This document shows positions 1 to 8,120 of a stretch of DNA of 40,580 nt, one piece after another (position 1 is the stretch's first letter; each line of letters begins with the position of its first letter). The notes beneath the pieces are model-generated. The model was not told where the DNA came from. It saw only the letters and a list, made by a program, of their open reading frames with translations, and searched no databases. The stretch is from CAZYME01 sp964648115. Its GTDB lineage: Bacteria; Pseudomonadota; Gammaproteobacteria; Legionellales; Legionellaceae. The stretch lies in NCBI GenBank assembly GCA_964648115.1, contig CAZYME010000023.1, forward strand, positions 1 through 40,580, in the 5' to 3' direction. A program made the translations under genes and the position numbers.

Positions 1-26
1 AGGTCATTGCCAGGGTTTAATACTAG

Positions 27-57
27 AAAAGCGGCCTAATAGCCGCTTTTTTTTTTT
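27..57 (+). terminator. Rho-independent terminator
   Basis: A perfect GC stem (31-35 paired with 42-46, loop of six) is extended by an A-run pairing with the start of an 11-base T-run (47-57). It would end transcription entering from the left edge. The bases before it are open in one frame up to a TAA at 18-20, so the last codons of an upstream gene may be present, but too little remains to name it. Confidence 0.85.
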
Positions 58-146
58 GCAAAAAATACGCTTCACTGTATAAAAATTTGCGTATATGTAT
101 CGCAAAATTTACTAAATTATCGTATTATTAGGCAAAATTTTTTGGG

Positions 147-2804
147 ATGTATAGTTGTATGCTTTCTCAACAAATCGGGAGTTTAGTCGCGCTTTGTAAG
201 GCCAGCGGTATTTCAATTGAACCTCTAGCTCCGAATTTCTTTCAAAAATTTCCTGCTCGCCAGTTTGTAGGCGCTTCTGTGGGTTCAATGCCCTCTGATG
301 AAGAATCCCAACATTTTTTAGATGTATTTGCTAATGAAATCGCTGGCTGGGCCAAACTTGGGCAGCTGCCTCGAGACGCATTGAGGCCATTGCTTGAACT
401 GGTCGATTCTTCTCTTACTGAAATACCAGAGACAATTTCTCCTGAATTTTTTAAAAAATTACTAAACTGGGCCAAGTTGGTAGAAAGCTCGCCTGTTGAA
501 GATGTAAAATCTTTGTATGGACAAACTGTCCAAATTGGTGAAAAAAAATATTATTTAATAGAAATATTAACTAAATATTTTGACGGCTCTCGCTCAGTTA
601 AAGATCACAAAATGTTTATGTTCGGCATTGCTCGTTGGCTTTGTCAATATGATGCTTCTCTAATTAGCGGGGCAAGAGAACTTGAGGAAATATATACCGA
701 CCTCAAAATAGGCCCTGCTTTTTGTCTCGATCGCTTGAGAGAGCTCCTCCATGATCTACCTGCTGCCAAAGGTAGCAATGTAAAGGCTGGGATATCTTTA
801 TTGTTGGTTTTGCTAGAAGGTAAAATAAGCATTGACGCTGATATTATGGAAGCACTTTTTGAGATCTTTCGACTGCGCTGGTCACAAATATTAAAGGATG
901 AAAGCGCATCAACGTCTAATAGTCGCTTGCTTAAAAGCTATTTTGCGTGCGAAACAGGAGATAATCAAGCATGGATTTCTCTAGCGCGAACTGTATGTGG
1001 TGCAGGATGGATGGATTTATTGCAAGGTAAATGTAAACCAAAAGGAAATCCCGCGCATTTTAGGAATAACTATTTACGCTTGTTAATGCCAACGCTGACC
1101 CATGATGTAGATCATATAACGTTAGCTGGGCTAACCGATTATCACTTATCAGATTTAATCTTATCTCATGATCGCCGCTGTGCGGTGCCCCTTCGCAACA
1201 GTGCTGATGCCATGGCAGCAGGTGCGACCGCCTTTTATAATCATAGTGGCTGCCATCCTAGACCATTCACAGCAATAGAGATACAACGGATGAGTAAAGC
1301 GCATCCAAGATTTCACCCATATATTGCTCAGGCAAGATACGACATGAAAACGTCTGATCTTCCTATTTACAAAGAGACAGTTGATGCGCTAAAAAAGCTA
1401 GTTAACTCTTGTACATTTGTTAATGGCTTGCAGGTTGGTGAGAAATATACTGAAGAACAAATGGATGCGGCTGGAAGAGCTTATCATTTATTCTATAATT
1501 TTATGAAGCAGCTACGGGACCGTAAAGAGAGCGAGCATGATAATGAAATAGACCGATTACTCAGCCAACGCATTGTTTTTGGAAGCACGGACATTACTTT
1601 CGCTCAAGTCATTAATGATGTCGATGAAAATAGGGAAGATGGATGTATTGCAGGATGTAATCGACTTTTAGTCGCTTTGATTTTACGTTACAACAAAGAC
1701 GCACAATTTAACCCGGAGATAGAGGCAATCATTGAGCGCTACAAAATGCGTGAAAGTGTGACTAAAGAGAAAATGTATCGTATTGATGATAGAGAGGCAA
1801 CGCGTCGTCTTCAAATTATAACTGTTTCTATGATGAGCCATTTTTTCAAGTATTCAATGTTCGGTCACAAGGTTTCTATTGGGGGGTGCTATAACACCAT
1901 GTCAGAGGTGACATATCGTGTTTTTCAGTTCCTGCAGCCAATTATAAATGGGAATAAACTTAAGCTTAAAGGTGTAGCCCGTCATGCTTATGCTGCTATT
2001 CTAGAGACTTTTGTAAAACCTGTAGTGGCGGGTATGCTCCCAGTTCGTGCTGATACCCTGCGCTGGTTTCAGTCGATAAAGGATGGCTCTCTTTTTGAAC
2101 AACATCATTCTTGGTTCAAGCCCGAGATGTTGTTATCCACGTTGTTTCCATTGGCGCAAAAAAATCCAGTACTTTATTCTAAGGTAGAAGGTTTTCTTGA
2201 TCAGTTGCTGATTGCATACGCGCAGAGAAGACATCCCTCTGATCTTAAAGAACTTACAGTGAATATTAAATTCGCGCAGTTTATCGAGGATTTAGATGAG
2301 AAAACACGCACGCAGCTATTAACATTATTAGTTTCTCAAAAAAATACTATTGTGACTAGTGAGGAATTTTCTAAGTTGTATGTTGATTATTTGATACGGC
2401 GCTTAGCATGCATAGGAGCTACGCCGACTGGGGGATGGGGATTTAGTCTGTTTAGTCGTACGGCGGTGCCCGATCAATTAAAGATGCCACTTATTATGGA
2501 TACCCTTAGAGAGGGTAAACCAGCTTCGGTGGAAGAAACATTCCATCACTTATATACCAAGATAACAATGATGACTGCTGTAATATGTAACTCGCGGGAA
2601 AAAGAAGCCATGATAAAATATTTGGCGGAAATAAGGAGCGGGATGCTGGCTCCTACTGCATCTTCCCAACAACGTGCAAGGAGCCCTATTCCAGGAGTTA
2701 CTGAGTTTTTCTCTGTTATTCCCAGTGGTTGCGGCCGCCCCACAAGCCCTCGTCCTGCCACGCCATGCCCAGGGTTTGAGGAGATTACTATTGCTGTCCG
2801 CTAA
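147..2804 (+). CDS. Large orphan protein, 885 aa, unknown function
   Basis: I do not recognise this protein. The frame is open for 885 codons with codon use like its neighbours, so it is a real gene. It has no signal peptide and no clear membrane segment, and appears soluble and mostly helical, with scattered Cys and His. The last 45 residues differ from the rest: rich in Pro, Ser, Thr and Arg (SPIPG, RPTSPRPATPCPG), then a short acidic end (FEEITIAVR). A disordered tail on a large orphan protein is common among Dot/Icm type IV effectors of Legionellales, but that role is inference. The start is uncertain: no strong ribosome site precedes 147, and a second in-frame ATG lies at 162. The gene follows a strong terminator and an AT-rich leader, so it is probably transcribed on its own. 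Confidence 0.8.
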   Translation: MYSCMLSQQIGSLVALCKASGISIEPLAPNFFQKFPARQFVGASVGSMPSDEESQHFLDVFANEIAGWAKLGQLPRDALRPLLELVDSSLTEIPETISPEFFKKLLNWAKLVESSPVEDVKSLYGQTVQIGEKKYYLIEILTKYFDGSRSVKDHKMFMFGIARWLCQYDASLISGARELEEIYTDLKIGPAFCLDRLRELLHDLPAAKGSNVKAGISLLLVLLEGKISIDADIMEALFEIFRLRWSQILKDESASTSNSRLLKSYFACETGDNQAWISLARTVCGAGWMDLLQGKCKPKGNPAHFRNNYLRLLMPTLTHDVDHITLAGLTDYHLSDLILSHDRRCAVPLRNSADAMAAGATAFYNHSGCHPRPFTAIEIQRMSKAHPRFHPYIAQARYDMKTSDLPIYKETVDALKKLVNSCTFVNGLQVGEKYTEEQMDAAGRAYHLFYNFMKQLRDRKESEHDNEIDRLLSQRIVFGSTDITFAQVINDVDENREDGCIAGCNRLLVALILRYNKDAQFNPEIEAIIERYKMRESVTKEKMYRIDDREATRRLQIITVSMMSHFFKYSMFGHKVSIGGCYNTMSEVTYRVFQFLQPIINGNKLKLKGVARHAYAAILETFVKPVVAGMLPVRADTLRWFQSIKDGSLFEQHHSWFKPEMLLSTLFPLAQKNPVLYSKVEGFLDQLLIAYAQRRHPSDLKELTVNIKFAQFIEDLDEKTRTQLLTLLVSQKNTIVTSEEFSKLYVDYLIRRLACIGATPTGGWGFSLFSRTAVPDQLKMPLIMDTLREGKPASVEETFHHLYTKITMMTAVICNSREKEAMIKYLAEIRSGMLAPTASSQQRARSPIPGVTEFFSVIPSGCGRPTSPRPATPCPGFEEITIAVR

Positions 2805-2859
2805 TGTGTGGTAATAGGTCGGGTTGGGCTTACCAGCTACCTCTCAATTATTCTTGCTT

Positions 2860-3114
2860 TTATCTATTATTGGTAATCGGACCCATAGATACTGGGGTAT
2901 CGTCGCTAGAATCACCCAAAACAGAATCCTCAGGTTTCGGCTCTTTGATATGACTAAGAGCTGTCTTAAATTCTTCCGTTGACTTGTATAACCCCGTTTC
3001 TCATTTTTCTATTTGCAAGCCTTTTTCAACCGCCAACAACCCAGGGACAACGCTTGGGATAATAGGCACAGCGACACCTAATAAAACCATGGCAGATAAA
3101 TCACCACAATATTT
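2860..3114 (-). pseudogene. Decayed 3' end of a membrane-anchored protein
   Basis: Between the 885-residue gene and the benE-like gene, one minus-strand frame reads protein-like from 3114 down to a TAA at 2860-2862, with a single in-frame TGA at 3001-3003. The part before the TGA is a hydrophobic segment (MVLLGVAVPIIPSVVPGLL) then a basic stretch. The part after is a hydrophilic helix and an acidic Ser/Asp tail (DSVLGDSSDDTPVSMGP). This looks like the membrane hairpin and cytosolic tail of a larger protein whose 5' part is gone; a TAA at 3115-3117 ends the frame upstream. The family is not recognised. Chance openness cannot be excluded at this length. Confidence 0.45.
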
Positions 3115-3120
3115 TTAGAG

Positions 3121-4308
3121 TTAAGCCGTTTTAATAGCAGCGATTGGCTCATTTTTGCGCCAATTTAGAATCATTGACGACAGTATTCCTGCAACTAATC
3201 CCCAGAATGCTGCACCGACTCCTAATAATGTGATGCCTGATGCAGAAACAAGGACGGTAATCAGGGCAGGTTCTCGCTGAGTTTCTTCTTCTAAAGCTAC
3301 TTTTAAGCTAGTACCTATAGTGCTCAATAAGGCTAATCCTGCTATTGCTAATACCAGCTCCTTGGGAAATGCAAAGAACAAAGTGACAATAGTGGCTCCA
3401 AATAAACCAATTAAGAGCCAACAAAGACCAGCAAAAATAGTAGCTTTGTAGCGCTTTGCTGGGTTGATGTCAGCTTCTTTACTGCTGCAGATAGCGGCAG
3501 TGATTGCTGCTAAGCAAATTGAATAACTGCCAAATGGTGCTAAGAGAAGATTGGTGAGGCTGGTGAAAGTAATGATTGGCGAAATCGGTGGGTGAAAGCC
3601 TGAGGCATTAAGGACCGCAACACCAGGAATATTCTGTGACGTTAGGGTTACAATGAATAATGGAATACCGACACTCAGCAGCGTCGATAGAGAAAATACC
3701 GGAAGCGTAAATATAGGATAGGCTAGTGTCAGATGAATATTGTCTAAGTGAAATAATCCCTCAATTTCAGCGATAAAAATGCCCACCAACAAGACAAAGA
3801 TAATAACATAGCGCGGGAATGAGCGCTTTCCGATTAAGTAAGTTACTAACATTGCTGCTATCAAAAGGAACTGTTGTTGCATTGCAACAAATATATTGAA
3901 GCCAAAGTGAATCAGAATCCCAGCTAACATGGCTGAAGTAAGTGAGCGGGGAATATGCTTTACAGCTTTCTCAAAGATACCAGTAATACCAGTTAACACA
4001 GTGAGTGCTGCTGCAAAGATAAATGCTCCAATAGCCTCAGGCATTGAAACGCCTGTGAGGCTTGTCACCAAGAGGGCGGCTCCAGGAGTTGACCAGCCTG
4101 TTAAAATGGGCACGCGATAATAAAGTGAAAGACCAATGCATGTAATGGCCATACTCATACCCAATGCAAAAAGCCAGGAGCTGATTTCTGCAGGTGAGGC
4201 GCCAGCGGTAGTTGCTGCTTGAAACACAAGAACGGCTGAACTTGTAAAACCAACCATTACAGCCACAAAACCAGCTGCCATGTTGGCAAAAGAGAAATAT
4301 CTAAGCAT
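3121..4308 (-). CDS. benE: BenE family benzoate/H+ symporter-like transporter
   Basis: A polytopic inner-membrane protein of 395 residues with about 11-12 hydrophobic segments, resembling the BenE benzoate:proton symporter family. Family-like features are the N-terminal FSFANMAAGFVAVMVGFTSS region and a central IPLFIVTLTSQNIPG segment. In BenE members, the substrate is often unproven and no benzoate catabolic genes lie nearby, so the substrate stays open. The start at 4308 is chosen because AGGA sits six bases upstream and translation from there begins directly with the first conserved region; an in-frame ATG 57 bases upstream would overlap rsgA. It begins 16 bases after the rsgA stop on the same strand, so the two are probably co-transcribed. 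Confidence 0.8.
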   Translation of the reverse strand: MLRYFSFANMAAGFVAVMVGFTSSAVLVFQAATTAGASPAEISSWLFALGMSMAITCIGLSLYYRVPILTGWSTPGAALLVTSLTGVSMPEAIGAFIFAAALTVLTGITGIFEKAVKHIPRSLTSAMLAGILIHFGFNIFVAMQQQFLLIAAMLVTYLIGKRSFPRYVIIFVLLVGIFIAEIEGLFHLDNIHLTLAYPIFTLPVFSLSTLLSVGIPLFIVTLTSQNIPGVAVLNASGFHPPISPIITFTSLTNLLLAPFGSYSICLAAITAAICSSKEADINPAKRYKATIFAGLCWLLIGLFGATIVTLFFAFPKELVLAIAGLALLSTIGTSLKVALEEETQREPALITVLVSASGITLLGVGAAFWGLVAGILSSMILNWRKNEPIAAIKTA

Positions 4309-4324
4309 GAAAAGTCCTAAGTAT

Positions 4325-5296
4325 TTATTTTGCAAATTGCGTGGATATTTTAACATAATTTTCATAACGATTGCGGGCTATTAAATTATTCTTAACAGCG
4401 GCGATTATTTCACAACCGATTGTGTCGCGGTGGTTGCAGTTACGAAATTTACATTGAGATAGGTAGGGTTTAAATTCACGATATCCTTTGGCTATTTGAT
4501 GAGCAGGCATGTGCCACAAGCCTAATTCACGGATACCAGGAGAATCAATTATGGCTCCGCCAGTTGGCAAATGATACAAACATGAGCTGCTGGTGGTATG
4601 TTTGCCTAAGTTGCCATGTTCGGAGATAGCAGCAGTTTGTATATTTGATTCATGTGGTAAAATTTGTGAAATAAGCGATGATTTACCAACCCCTGATTGT
4701 CCGACAAACACGCTAGTTTGATTGTCTAATATATTTTCTAGAAGCTTGCAGGACTTTTTATCGCCATGGTGGGTAAATAAAATAGAGTAGCCTAGAGGTT
4801 CGTATTGTTGAAGTAATTGACTGCGGAGTTGCTCGCAGGGTAAATCGGTTTTATTTAATACAATACACACACGTAACTTCAAGTATTCCGTCATTACTAA
4901 ATAGCTATCCAATAGCGGCCAAGAAATTTCTGGCTTTGGTGCGGCTACAATCATTACCTGACTGATATTAGCCGCAACAGGTTTTACCTGCCCTTGTTTA
5001 TCAGGGCGACCTAGAACGGATTCACGTGGGTAGCGGCTAACCACCACACCTTGACGTTCACCCTCTGTCTGCCATACAACACGATCACCAGCAACCAAGG
5101 AGTCTATTGTGGGTCGTATGGAGCAGTGTGTGCGTGACCCATCATTTGATTCGACAATGGCATGACGACTAAAGCGCCTGATGATAAGGCCATCTGTTGT
5201 CGCAGTAGAATTTTCTATTTCAGCCGGTTGGCGATAGCGTTTTTGTTTCTTTTCTATACGCGCCGACTGTTGATCGTTGATTCGTCTTTTACTCAT
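4325..5296 (-). CDS. rsgA: Ribosome small-subunit-dependent GTPase RsgA
   Basis: A circularly permuted GTPase that helps 30S ribosomal subunits mature and leave RbfA. Domains in order: a basic N-terminal tail (MSKRRINDQQ), an OB fold at about residues 35-90, then GTPase motifs in permuted order: NKTD at 148-151 (G4), GQSGVGKSS at 199-207 (P-loop), DSPG at 251-254 (G3). The C-terminal zinc site is complete: C282, C287, H289 and C295. Length (323 aa) fits the family. The start at 5296 matches the usual MSKRK-like N-terminus; an in-frame ATG ten codons upstream is less likely. rsgA is commonly found opposite orn in gammaproteobacteria, and here it lies opposite cca-orn. Confidence 0.95.
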   Translation of the reverse strand: MSKRRINDQQSARIEKKQKRYRQPAEIENSTATTDGLIIRRFSRHAIVESNDGSRTHCSIRPTIDSLVAGDRVVWQTEGERQGVVVSRYPRESVLGRPDKQGQVKPVAANISQVMIVAAPKPEISWPLLDSYLVMTEYLKLRVCIVLNKTDLPCEQLRSQLLQQYEPLGYSILFTHHGDKKSCKLLENILDNQTSVFVGQSGVGKSSLISQILPHESNIQTAAISEHGNLGKHTTSSSCLYHLPTGGAIIDSPGIRELGLWHMPAHQIAKGYREFKPYLSQCKFRNCNHRDTIGCEIIAAVKNNLIARNRYENYVKISTQFAK

Positions 5297-5361
5297 GGGT
5301 AAGTAATATACTATAATCGCAGGCAACTATGTAATTTATGAAAAGATTTGCAGAGAAAAAG

Positions 5362-5642
5362 TTCCTCTCTCATTGATGGGAGAGGGTGCCCGACAGGGCA
5401 GGTGAGGGTAGATCAAATTAAAAAATACATTTTTTATAAATTTTTGATCACCCCTCATCCGCCCTCACTATCATTAGGTTAAAGAAAGCCTGTCGTCCCC
5501 GCGAAGGCGGGGATCCATTTCTCCCATGGCTCCTAGCCCGAGTCAGGGATGGATTTCCGCCTTCGCGGGAATGACAAAATCGCTTAACTTAATGGCAGTG
5601 TCATCCGCCCTGTCGGGCATCTTATCTCCCTCGAAGGGGGAT
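5362..5642. repeat. Repeat family A, copy 1, interrupted
   Basis: A long imperfect palindrome about 135 bp long when intact. It starts with a small hairpin (ctctcattgatgggagag), then GCCCGACAGGGC and a purine-rich arm ending in GATCAAA, an AT-rich centre, and the complementary arm TTTGATCACCCCTCATCC. The second copy at 20994-21127 matches closely. In this copy the right arm is split by element B at 5466-5600. The 386-bp gap between rsgA and cca holds essentially only these two elements. No coding capacity is seen. Confidence 0.85.
5466..5600. mobile_element. MITE-like element B, copy 1, inserted in repeat A
   Basis: A 135-bp element bounded by imperfect 17-bp inverted ends: CACTATCATTAGGTTAA on the left and, read on the other strand, CACTGCCATTAAGTTAA on the right (three mismatches). 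It is flanked by an exact 11-bp direct repeat, TCATCCGCCCT, at 5455-5465 and 5601-5611. The uninterrupted repeat A copy at 21087-21097 has this sequence once, so this is a target-site duplication. Inside are two facing GC-rich hairpin arms (CCCCGCGAAGGCGGGG and CCGCCTTCGCGG). It is too short to encode a transposase and would move in trans. A second copy is at 38965-39097. Confidence 0.85.
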
Positions 5643-5682
5643 GGGATAACTCTGCAGACACTGTGGAGTATTTGGAAAAAAA

Positions 5683-6915
5683 ATGAATGTCTACTTGGTG
5701 GGAGGCGCTGTTCGCGATAGATTGTTAGGTTATCCTGTCAAGGAACATGATTGGGTGGTGGTTGGCACTACACCTGAACAATTGCTTCAACAAGGCTATC
5801 AGCAGGTTGGGCGAGATTTTCCAGTTTTTTTACATCCTCAAACGCGAGAAGAATATGCTTTGGCTAGAACGGAACGCAAAAGCGCCCCGGGCTATCATGG
5901 CTTTATTTGCGATTTTAATCCACAGGTTACCTTAGAAGAAGATCTCGTGCGGCGAGATTTGACAATTAATGCTATGGCAATGGATGCAAACGGGAATTTA
6001 ATTGACCCCTACCACGGCCAAGCTGATCTACAGGCAAAATTATTACGGCATGTTTCCCCGGCTTTTGTTGAAGATCCGGTACGCGTTTTGCGTGTAGCAC
6101 GGTTTGCAGCACGTTATCATCATTTAGGATTTAAGCTTGCAGATGAAACATCTGCGCTGATGTATGCAATGGTTAAACGGGGTGAGTTGGGACATTTAGT
6201 TGCGGAGCGCGCCTGGCAGGAGTGGCAGCGGAGTTTAGAGGAAAAAAATCCTGAAATTTTTATTAGCACCCTCAGGGCATGTGGCGCATTGCGAATTGTA
6301 TTGCCTGAGCTAGATGCTTTATTTGGCGTTCCAAATACACCACATTATCATCCGGAAATAGATAGTGGGGTGCATACTTTGATGGTATTACGTGCTGCTG
6401 TGGAAATGTCTAAGGATCCAATGATTCGTTTTGGGGCGTTAGTGCATGACCTAGGTAAGGCATGTACCCCAATGGTGGATTGGCCCTCACATCACGGCCA
6501 TGAAAAATCGGGTTTAGCAGTGATAGAGAAACTCTGCCAACGTTTGCGAATTCCTGCCGATTACCGTAAGTTCGCTCTCTTGGTTTCGATGTTTCATTTG
6601 ACCGTACATCGCCTGTTTGAGCTGAAAGCCGCTACAATCGTCAAACTTTTCGAGCAAACAGATGCGTTTAGGCGTAGAGAAAGATTTGAGCAGTTATTAA
6701 TAGTTTGTGAAGCGGATGCGCAAGGTACGGGCCGAAAAATTGATTATAAGCAAGCGCAACATTGGCGAGATTTATTGGATGCGTGTGCAAAAATTAGTGC
6801 TCAACAATTAGTAGCACAAGGACTTCAAGGTGAAGCTATTAAATTGGGCTTGCACCAACAGAGAGTAGCTTGCGTCAAAGATATTATAAATTTATGGGAA
6901 AAGCATGAAAAATAA
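5683..6915 (+). CDS. cca: Multifunctional CCA tRNA nucleotidyltransferase
   Basis: Adds or repairs the 3'-terminal CCA of tRNAs from CTP and ATP without a template. It is a class II enzyme of 410 residues. The N-terminal nucleotidyltransferase domain has GGAVRD at 7-12 and the metal-binding pair as E21-x-D23, where the E. coli enzyme has D21-x-D23. Next come the conserved ALARTERK and DLVRRDLTINAMA segments and the VEDPVRVLRVARFAARY helix. The C-terminal half is an HD domain (VHDLGKACTP, then HHGHE), as in E. coli-type multifunctional enzymes with phosphatase and phosphodiesterase activity. The start lies about 40 bases after repeat A. Its end overlaps orn by 11 bases, placing it first in a cca-orn-queH operon. 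Confidence 0.95.
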   Translation: MNVYLVGGAVRDRLLGYPVKEHDWVVVGTTPEQLLQQGYQQVGRDFPVFLHPQTREEYALARTERKSAPGYHGFICDFNPQVTLEEDLVRRDLTINAMAMDANGNLIDPYHGQADLQAKLLRHVSPAFVEDPVRVLRVARFAARYHHLGFKLADETSALMYAMVKRGELGHLVAERAWQEWQRSLEEKNPEIFISTLRACGALRIVLPELDALFGVPNTPHYHPEIDSGVHTLMVLRAAVEMSKDPMIRFGALVHDLGKACTPMVDWPSHHGHEKSGLAVIEKLCQRLRIPADYRKFALLVSMFHLTVHRLFELKAATIVKLFEQTDAFRRRERFEQLLIVCEADAQGTGRKIDYKQAQHWRDLLDACAKISAQQLVAQGLQGEAIKLGLHQQRVACVKDIINLWEKHEK

Positions 6916-7456
6916 TCAAAATTTGATTTGGATCGATCTAGAAATGACGGGTCTTTTGCCTGAGCACGATCGTATTATTGAAATTGCGACGGTGGTTACT
7001 GATACGCAGTTGAATATTCTCGCAGAGGGCCCGGTTTTAGCCATTCATCAAAATGAGGCAAGGCTCGCTGGTATGGATGAGTGGAATACTCGGCAGCACA
7101 ACCAATCTGGTCTGGTGAAACGGGTGCAAGAAAGTACCGTTACAGAGGCACAAGCAGAGAAAGCTACCATAGAATTCCTGCAACAATACATTGATAAAGG
7201 TAAGTCGCCCATGTGTGGTAATAGTATTTGCCAGGATCGACGCTTTTTGTGTAACTACATGCCGGAGCTTGCTGCGTTTTTTCATTATCGTAATTTGGAC
7301 GTGAGTACTCTAAAAGAGTTAGCAATGCGTTGGCGTCCTCAATTGTTAAGTGGGATTACTAAGCAATCAAAACATTTGGCGTTGGACGATATTAAAGAAT
7401 CAATAGAAGAGCTTGTCTACTATCGTCAGCATTTTATTAAAGAGGATAAAATATGA
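6905..7456 (+). CDS. orn: Oligoribonuclease
   Basis: A 3'-5' exoribonuclease of the DEDDh family that degrades dinucleotides and very short RNAs, including pGpG from cyclic di-GMP breakdown. All five catalytic residues are present: D11 and E13 in IDLEMTGL, D111 in the GNSICQDRRFL motif, and H157 and D162 in KHLALDDIKESI. At 183 residues it has the usual length. It begins inside the end of cca (11-bp overlap) and its stop overlaps the queH start (ATGA), so the three genes should be translated from one message. The GGDEF protein at 35.4-36.5 kb would generate a downstream substrate for Orn, a physiological link rather than a genetic one. Confidence 0.97.
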   Translation: MKNNQNLIWIDLEMTGLLPEHDRIIEIATVVTDTQLNILAEGPVLAIHQNEARLAGMDEWNTRQHNQSGLVKRVQESTVTEAQAEKATIEFLQQYIDKGKSPMCGNSICQDRRFLCNYMPELAAFFHYRNLDVSTLKELAMRWRPQLLSGITKQSKHLALDDIKESIEELVYYRQHFIKEDKI

Positions 7457-8118
7457 TTGAGCGTGAGCAATTAGAACTACCTAAGGGCGCGGATAAACTC
7501 TTATTGCATTCTTGTTGTGCTCCATGTTCTGGTGAGGTCATGGAGGCATTACTTGCATCGAATATTAATTTTTCTATTTTTTTCTACAATCCTAATATCC
7601 ATCCTGTGCAAGAGTATGAGATTAGAAAACAAGAAAATATTGCTTTTGCAGAAAAGCATAACATCCCATTCATAGATGCGGATTATGACAAGGATAATTG
7701 GTTTGAGCGCGTGAAAGGGTTAGAGTGGGAGCCTGAGAGAGGCAAACGCTGCACAGCTTGTTTTGATATGCGTTTTGAGCGTACAGCGCTTTATGCTCAC
7801 GAGCATGGTTTTCCAGTGATTAGTAGCTCGCTAGGTATTTCCAGATGGAAGGACATGAACCAAATCAATGCCTCTGGTATTCGTGCCGCTGAGCGTTATC
7901 CTCATATAGAGTATTGGACATATAACTGGCGAAAGAATGGTGGTTCTGAGCGTATGTACACTATTGCTAAGCGCGAAAATTTTTATCAGCAAGAGTATTG
8001 TGGCTGTGTGTATTCTTTACGAGATACCAATAATTGGCGCAAACAAAATGAGCGCGACCGTATTAAAATCGGAGTGAATTATTATTGTAGTATCCCTACA
8101 GTTGAAAAACAGGGCTAA
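7453..8118 (+). CDS. queH: Epoxyqueuosine reductase QueH
   Basis: Catalyses the last step of queuosine synthesis in tRNA, reducing epoxyqueuosine to queuosine. QueH is the non-cobalamin iron-sulfur enzyme that can replace QueG. Diagnostic features are visible: the N-terminal LHSCCAPCSG motif (C21, C22), CTACFDMR (C100, C103) and YCGCVYS (C183, C185), plus the conserved SSLGISRWKD segment. Length (221 aa) is typical. The start codon overlaps the orn stop as ATGA, and the CDF gene starts two bases after its stop, so it sits inside an operon. The transglycosylase gene of the same pathway, tgt, lies about 11 kb downstream. Confidence 0.93.
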   Translation: MIEREQLELPKGADKLLLHSCCAPCSGEVMEALLASNINFSIFFYNPNIHPVQEYEIRKQENIAFAEKHNIPFIDADYDKDNWFERVKGLEWEPERGKRCTACFDMRFERTALYAHEHGFPVISSSLGISRWKDMNQINASGIRAAERYPHIEYWTYNWRKNGGSERMYTIAKRENFYQQEYCGCVYSLRDTNNWRKQNERDRIKIGVNYYCSIPTVEKQG

Positions 8119-8120
8119 TA

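Noticed and set aside
3001..3003. TGA as a selenocysteine codon in the remnant near benE
   Set aside because: No SECIS-like hairpin was seen after it, and the upstream part of the gene is missing; simple decay is the better reading.
5526..5720. A 64-codon frame before cca
   Set aside because: It translates the MITE and repeat A and ends within cca in another frame; no protein-like features.
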